From assembly GCF_014646515.1 (NCBI RefSeq), contig NZ_BMNK01000028.1, positions 1 through 64,000 on the forward strand: a stretch of 64,000 nucleotides of DNA, in the 5' to 3' direction. Below, piece after piece: positions 61,471 through 64,000 of this stretch (positions are counted from its first letter, which is position 1; every line of letters starts with the position of its first letter). The position numbers and the translations under genes are program-made. Origin of the DNA: Nonomuraea glycinis (GTDB lineage: Bacteria > Actinomycetota > Actinomycetes > Streptosporangiales > Streptosporangiaceae). A model generated the notes under the pieces. The model had not been told where the DNA came from. It worked only from the letters and a program-made list of their open reading frames with translations, and ran no database searches.

Positions 61471-62706
61471 GTGTCGGAAATTTCGGGAAGTGACAACGTG
61501 AGCGGCTTTAGTCTTGATCTTGGCGAGGATGTCGCCGAGGTGCGCGGCTGGGTGCATACCTTCGCCCGCGACGTCATCCGGCCCGCCGGCGCCGAATGGG
61601 ACGAACGCGAGGAAACCCCCTGGCCCGTCATCCAGGAAGCCGCCAAGATCGGCCTCTACTCCCTCGACTTCTTCGCCACCCAGTGGTTCGAGCCGAGCGG
61701 GCTGGCACTGCCGGTCGCGTTCGAGGAGTTGTTCTGGGGAGACGCGGGCATCGGCCTGTCGCTCGTCGGCACCGGCCTGGCCGCCGCCGCGCTGTCCGCC
61801 AACGGCACCCCCGAGCAGATGGGGGAGTGGCTGCCGCAGATGTTCGGCACCGAGAACGACGTCAAACTGGGTGCCTTCTGCGCCTCCGAGCCCGACGCCG
61901 GCTCCGACATCGGCTCCATCCGCACCCGCGCCACCTACGACAACGGCGACTGGATACTCAACGGCGTCAAGACCTGGGTCACCAACGGCGGCATCGCCAA
62001 CGTGCACGTCGTCGTCGCCTCGGTGGACCCCGACCTGGGCACCCGGGGCCAGGCCACCTTCGTCATCCCGCCCGGCACGCCTGGCCTGTCCATGGGCCAG
62101 AAGTTCGCCAAGCACGGCATCCGCGCCTCGCACACGGCGGAGGTCGTCCTGGACCACGTCCGCATCCCCGGCTCCTGCCTGCTCGGCGGCAAGGAGAAGC
62201 TGGACGCCCGCCTGGCCAGGGTCCGCAACGGCGAGCGAGCCGGCGAGCAGGGGGCCATGCGCACCTTCGAGACCACCCGCCCCACGGTCGCCGCCATGGC
62301 GGTGGGCATCTCCCGCGCCGCCTTCGAGTACGCCAGGGACTACGCTGGCGAACGTGAGCAGTTCGGCCGCAAGATCGGCCAGAACCAGGCGATCGCCTTC
62401 CTCCTCGCCGACATGGCGACCCGCGTGGACACCGCCCGCCTGCTGACCTGGCGCGCCGCCTGGATGGCCAGGCAGGGCAGGCCCTTCGAGCAGGCGGAAG
62501 GCTCGATGTCGAAGCTGGTCGCGGGGGAGACGGCCGTCTGGGTGACGGAGCAGGCGATCCAGATCCTCGGCGGAGCGGGATACACCCGCGACCATCCGGT
62601 GGAGCGCTTCCACCGGGACGCCAAGATCTTCACCATCTTCGAGGGCACGAGCGAGATCCAGCGATTGATCATCGGCCGCGCCGTCACGGGCCTGCCGGTG
62701 CGGTGA
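61471..62706 (+). CDS. Acyl-CoA dehydrogenase
   Basis: The 411-residue FAD enzyme starts the beta-oxidation of an acyl-CoA. Motifs are AFCASEPDAGSDIGSIRTRA, GVKTWVTNGG, HTAEVVLDHVRIPGS, EREQFGRKIGQNQAIAFLLA and QILGGAGYTRDHPVERFHRD, with FEGTSEIQRLIIGR at the end. The catalytic base cannot be fixed from sequence alone, but the Glu in IFEGTSEIQ is in the usual place. The GTG at 61471 is preceded by a regulatory palindrome. A terminator follows. Confidence 0.93.
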   Translation: MSEISGSDNVSGFSLDLGEDVAEVRGWVHTFARDVIRPAGAEWDEREETPWPVIQEAAKIGLYSLDFFATQWFEPSGLALPVAFEELFWGDAGIGLSLVGTGLAAAALSANGTPEQMGEWLPQMFGTENDVKLGAFCASEPDAGSDIGSIRTRATYDNGDWILNGVKTWVTNGGIANVHVVVASVDPDLGTRGQATFVIPPGTPGLSMGQKFAKHGIRASHTAEVVLDHVRIPGSCLLGGKEKLDARLARVRNGERAGEQGAMRTFETTRPTVAAMAVGISRAAFEYARDYAGEREQFGRKIGQNQAIAFLLADMATRVDTARLLTWRAAWMARQGRPFEQAEGSMSKLVAGETAVWVTEQAIQILGGAGYTRDHPVERFHRDAKIFTIFEGTSEIQRLIIGRAVTGLPVR

Positions 62707-62764
62707 TGACACCCCGCGGCCGGACCTTCCGGCCGCCCAGCGATAGGTCTGCTGATATACGAGT

Positions 62765-62800
62765 GCGCCCCGCTCCTTCCTGCTGGGAGGAGCGGGGCGC
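62765..62800 (+). terminator. Rho-independent terminator after the acyl-CoA dehydrogenase
   Basis: GCGCCCCGCTCC pairs perfectly with GGAGCGGGGCGC around 12 bases and is followed by ATTTTCGTGTTT. Confidence 0.9.
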
Positions 62801-62865
62801 ATTTTCGTGTTTGCGCAGTTAGTCCTGAGGCTCACGGACCACGGAAGCGAGAACCGCAGGAACGG

Positions 62866-63219
62866 TCAGACGGCTTTCCACGTCGTGCACTGGTTGTTCG
62901 TTCCTGAAGGACGCCAGCAGAATCTGATGTCGGTGGGGTTGGACCGTAGGGGGTGGACCCAGCACAAGCTGCTGTACGTCGGCGCGTCATAGCGGATGAG
63001 AGTGCCGCCGCTGTACCTCACCGTGCCCCAGACGTCGGAATCGGGGTAGTGGCCGAGCATCCTGCAGACAGTCAGCTCCGTATGACTGGAGTTGATCTCC
63101 GCGTGGCCCCAACTGTTTCCCACCCTGACCGTGTGGGCTTGTGCGGGTGCGGCCATGGCTAGAGTCGTCGCGGCCGTAGCGATGGCTACTTGCCCAATCC
63201 GCATGATTTTCGTACGCAT
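62866..63219 (-). CDS. Small secreted protein
   Basis: The 117-residue product has a signal peptide (MRTKIMRIGQVAIATAATTL then AMAAPAQA) and a mature part of about 90 residues with four Cys, likely two disulfides, and a Tyr/Trp-rich core (VWGTVRYSGGTLIRYDAPTY). No family is recognised. AAGGAG precedes the ATG at 63219, which is why I prefer it to an ATG five codons earlier. Confidence 0.75.
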   Translation of the reverse strand: MRTKIMRIGQVAIATAATTLAMAAPAQAHTVRVGNSWGHAEINSSHTELTVCRMLGHYPDSDVWGTVRYSGGTLIRYDAPTYSSLCWVHPLRSNPTDIRFCWRPSGTNNQCTTWKAV

Positions 63220-63396
63220 GGTCGTCTCCTTCATTCGATCTAACAGCGCAGACTCATGTCCGCATCTGCTGACCCGAAGGTCGGGCTGGCTCAAGCCTTA
63301 CCTCTGGCGAGGAACCGGGCGAGGGCGACAACCGGCCACTTACCGGACATTTGAACCACCGGTTCTCGTGGAGACCGCGGTCGGCTGGCGACCTGC

Positions 63397-63540
63397 TGCT
63401 GCTACCTCCAGTCGCTCGCCGCGACCGCTCGGGGCGACGGCGTCGAGGAGATGTGGATCGACCCCGGCATCGGCTTCGGCAAGAACACCGAGGACAACAT
63501 CACCCGCCTGCGGCCGCCCTGCTCGACGCGGTCTGGGGCT
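63397..63540 (+). pseudogene. folP: Dihydropteroate synthase remnant
   Basis: About 48 codons read CYLQSLAATARGDGVEEMWI and then DPGIGFGKNTEDNITRL, the phosphate-binding loop region of FolP. Homology ends on both sides and no start, N-terminal or C-terminal part of FolP is nearby. This is a fragment. The 380-base gap between the secreted-protein gene and the protease at 63600 holds nothing else I can support. Confidence 0.65.
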
Positions 63541-63599
63541 GAGCAGCGGGCCTGGCGGTCTCGTCATCCGGCGGGCCCGCGTCTGCCTAGGGTGGGCTT

Positions 63600-64000
63600 A
63601 TGCCTGTGCGTACGTGGGTGGTCGCGGTGTTCACCGACGAGGAGGGGGTCTCCCCGGCCGGTTCCGGGGTCCTCGTCGCCGATGGGCAGGTGCTGACCAG
63701 CGCGCACGTGGTCCCGGAGGACGGCGTCTGCTGGGTGTGCTTTCCCCTGTCGGACGACGGTTTGACCCTGTTCCGTGCCGAGTGCGCGGGCCGGCGCGAC
63801 GAGGTCGGGGCCGACGTGGCGCTCCTCGTCCTGACCGGCCCGCAGCCGCCGGACGTGGAGCCGGCCCCGGTGGCCTGCGTGAAGGACGAGGTCCTGAAGG
63901 ACTCCCCCTGGTCGGCGTACGGATTCCCGGACGGCAGCCCGTTCGCCACCCAGGCGGGCGGCACGGTCGGCGCGCAGGCCGGCTACGGCTGGGTGGCGCT
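63600..64000 (+). CDS. Trypsin-like peptidase, N-terminal part (runs off the window)
   Basis: The frame starts at the ATG at 63600 and is open to the edge, 133 codons. It reads MPVRTWVVAVFTDEEGVSPA, then GSGVLVADGQVLTSAHVVPE with the His of a chymotrypsin triad, and DVALLVLTGPQPPD with the Asp. The Ser lies beyond the edge. No signal peptide is present. Proteins of this kind with a cytoplasmic trypsin domain are often fused to STAND or TPR modules in actinomycetes; that part cannot be seen here. Confidence 0.75.
   Translation, partial: MPVRTWVVAVFTDEEGVSPAGSGVLVADGQVLTSAHVVPEDGVCWVCFPLSDDGLTLFRAECAGRRDEVGADVALLVLTGPQPPDVEPAPVACVKDEVLKDSPWSAYGFPDGSPFATQAGGTVGAQAGYGWVA

Overview
This is high-GC actinobacterial DNA, about 70% GC by eye, with many GTG/TTG starts and ATGA-type overlaps. 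DUF397 and anti-sigma-type ATPase genes, LAL and ROK regulators, NarL-type and OmpR-type two-component pairs, gpgS and a RamB-type regulator all fit the Streptosporangiales. A complete Entner-Doudoroff operon (zwf-edd-glk-eda) fits Nonomuraea or a close relative, a genus in which this pathway has been shown experimentally. The genus call is inference. I saw no tRNA, rRNA, CRISPR array or replication origin.

Layout. 0-0.7 kb: an IS607-type element (tnpB plus a truncated serine resolvase) sits in an xdhC-like gene. 0.7-5.2 kb: a translationally coupled minus-strand operon (DUF998 protein, DMT-type membrane protein, GT4 glycosyltransferase, response regulator, histidine kinase). 5.5-6.8 kb: a secreted trypsin-fold protein that lacks the usual catalytic Ser, then a frameshifted small membrane gene. 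6.9-11.7 kb: small regulatory genes, an XRE regulator with a divergent aldo/keto reductase, and a LysR regulator with a divergent F420-reductase-like gene. Duplicated gene ends flank the XRE/reductase module. 11.8-19 kb: an SDR, then the glucose-to-KDPG operon with a divergent ROK repressor and a palindromic operator. 19-25 kb: a DUF2470 protein and a ribosomal protein S4 paralogue that share a consensus iron-repressor (IdeR/DtxR) box; a voltage-gated cation channel; an F420-type nitroreductase; a TetR-controlled ABC exporter. 25-34 kb: an S8 peptidase, a membrane-embedded spermidine-synthase-like protein, a GH25 lysozyme, an LCP cell-wall ligase, a zinc metallopeptidase and a LysR regulator. 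34-46 kb: an OmpR/HK pair divergent from a LolA-like/ABC operon, ycnI, two ABC-2 systems, a hormone-sensitive-lipase-type hydrolase and an acyltransferase. 46-51.5 kb: a siderophore-interacting protein under a second iron box, a NarL/HK pair, an HxlR regulator and an imine-reductase-like gene. 51.6-60 kb: isocitrate lyase and its probable RamB-type regulator, separated by a 5-kb block holding a giant LuxR (LAL) regulator and a three-gene serine-protease cassette. 60-64 kb: gpgS, a VOC protein, an acyl-CoA dehydrogenase, a small secreted protein, a folP remnant, and the start of another trypsin-like protein at the window edge.

The strongest leads for new biology are four. First, the protease plus two small genes at 56.2-58.1 kb. 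Second, the iron-box-controlled S4 paralogue at 20.3 kb. Third, the matching operators before aceA and the RamB-type gene on either side of the block. Fourth, the duplicated gene ends around the XRE/reductase module at 8-10 kb.
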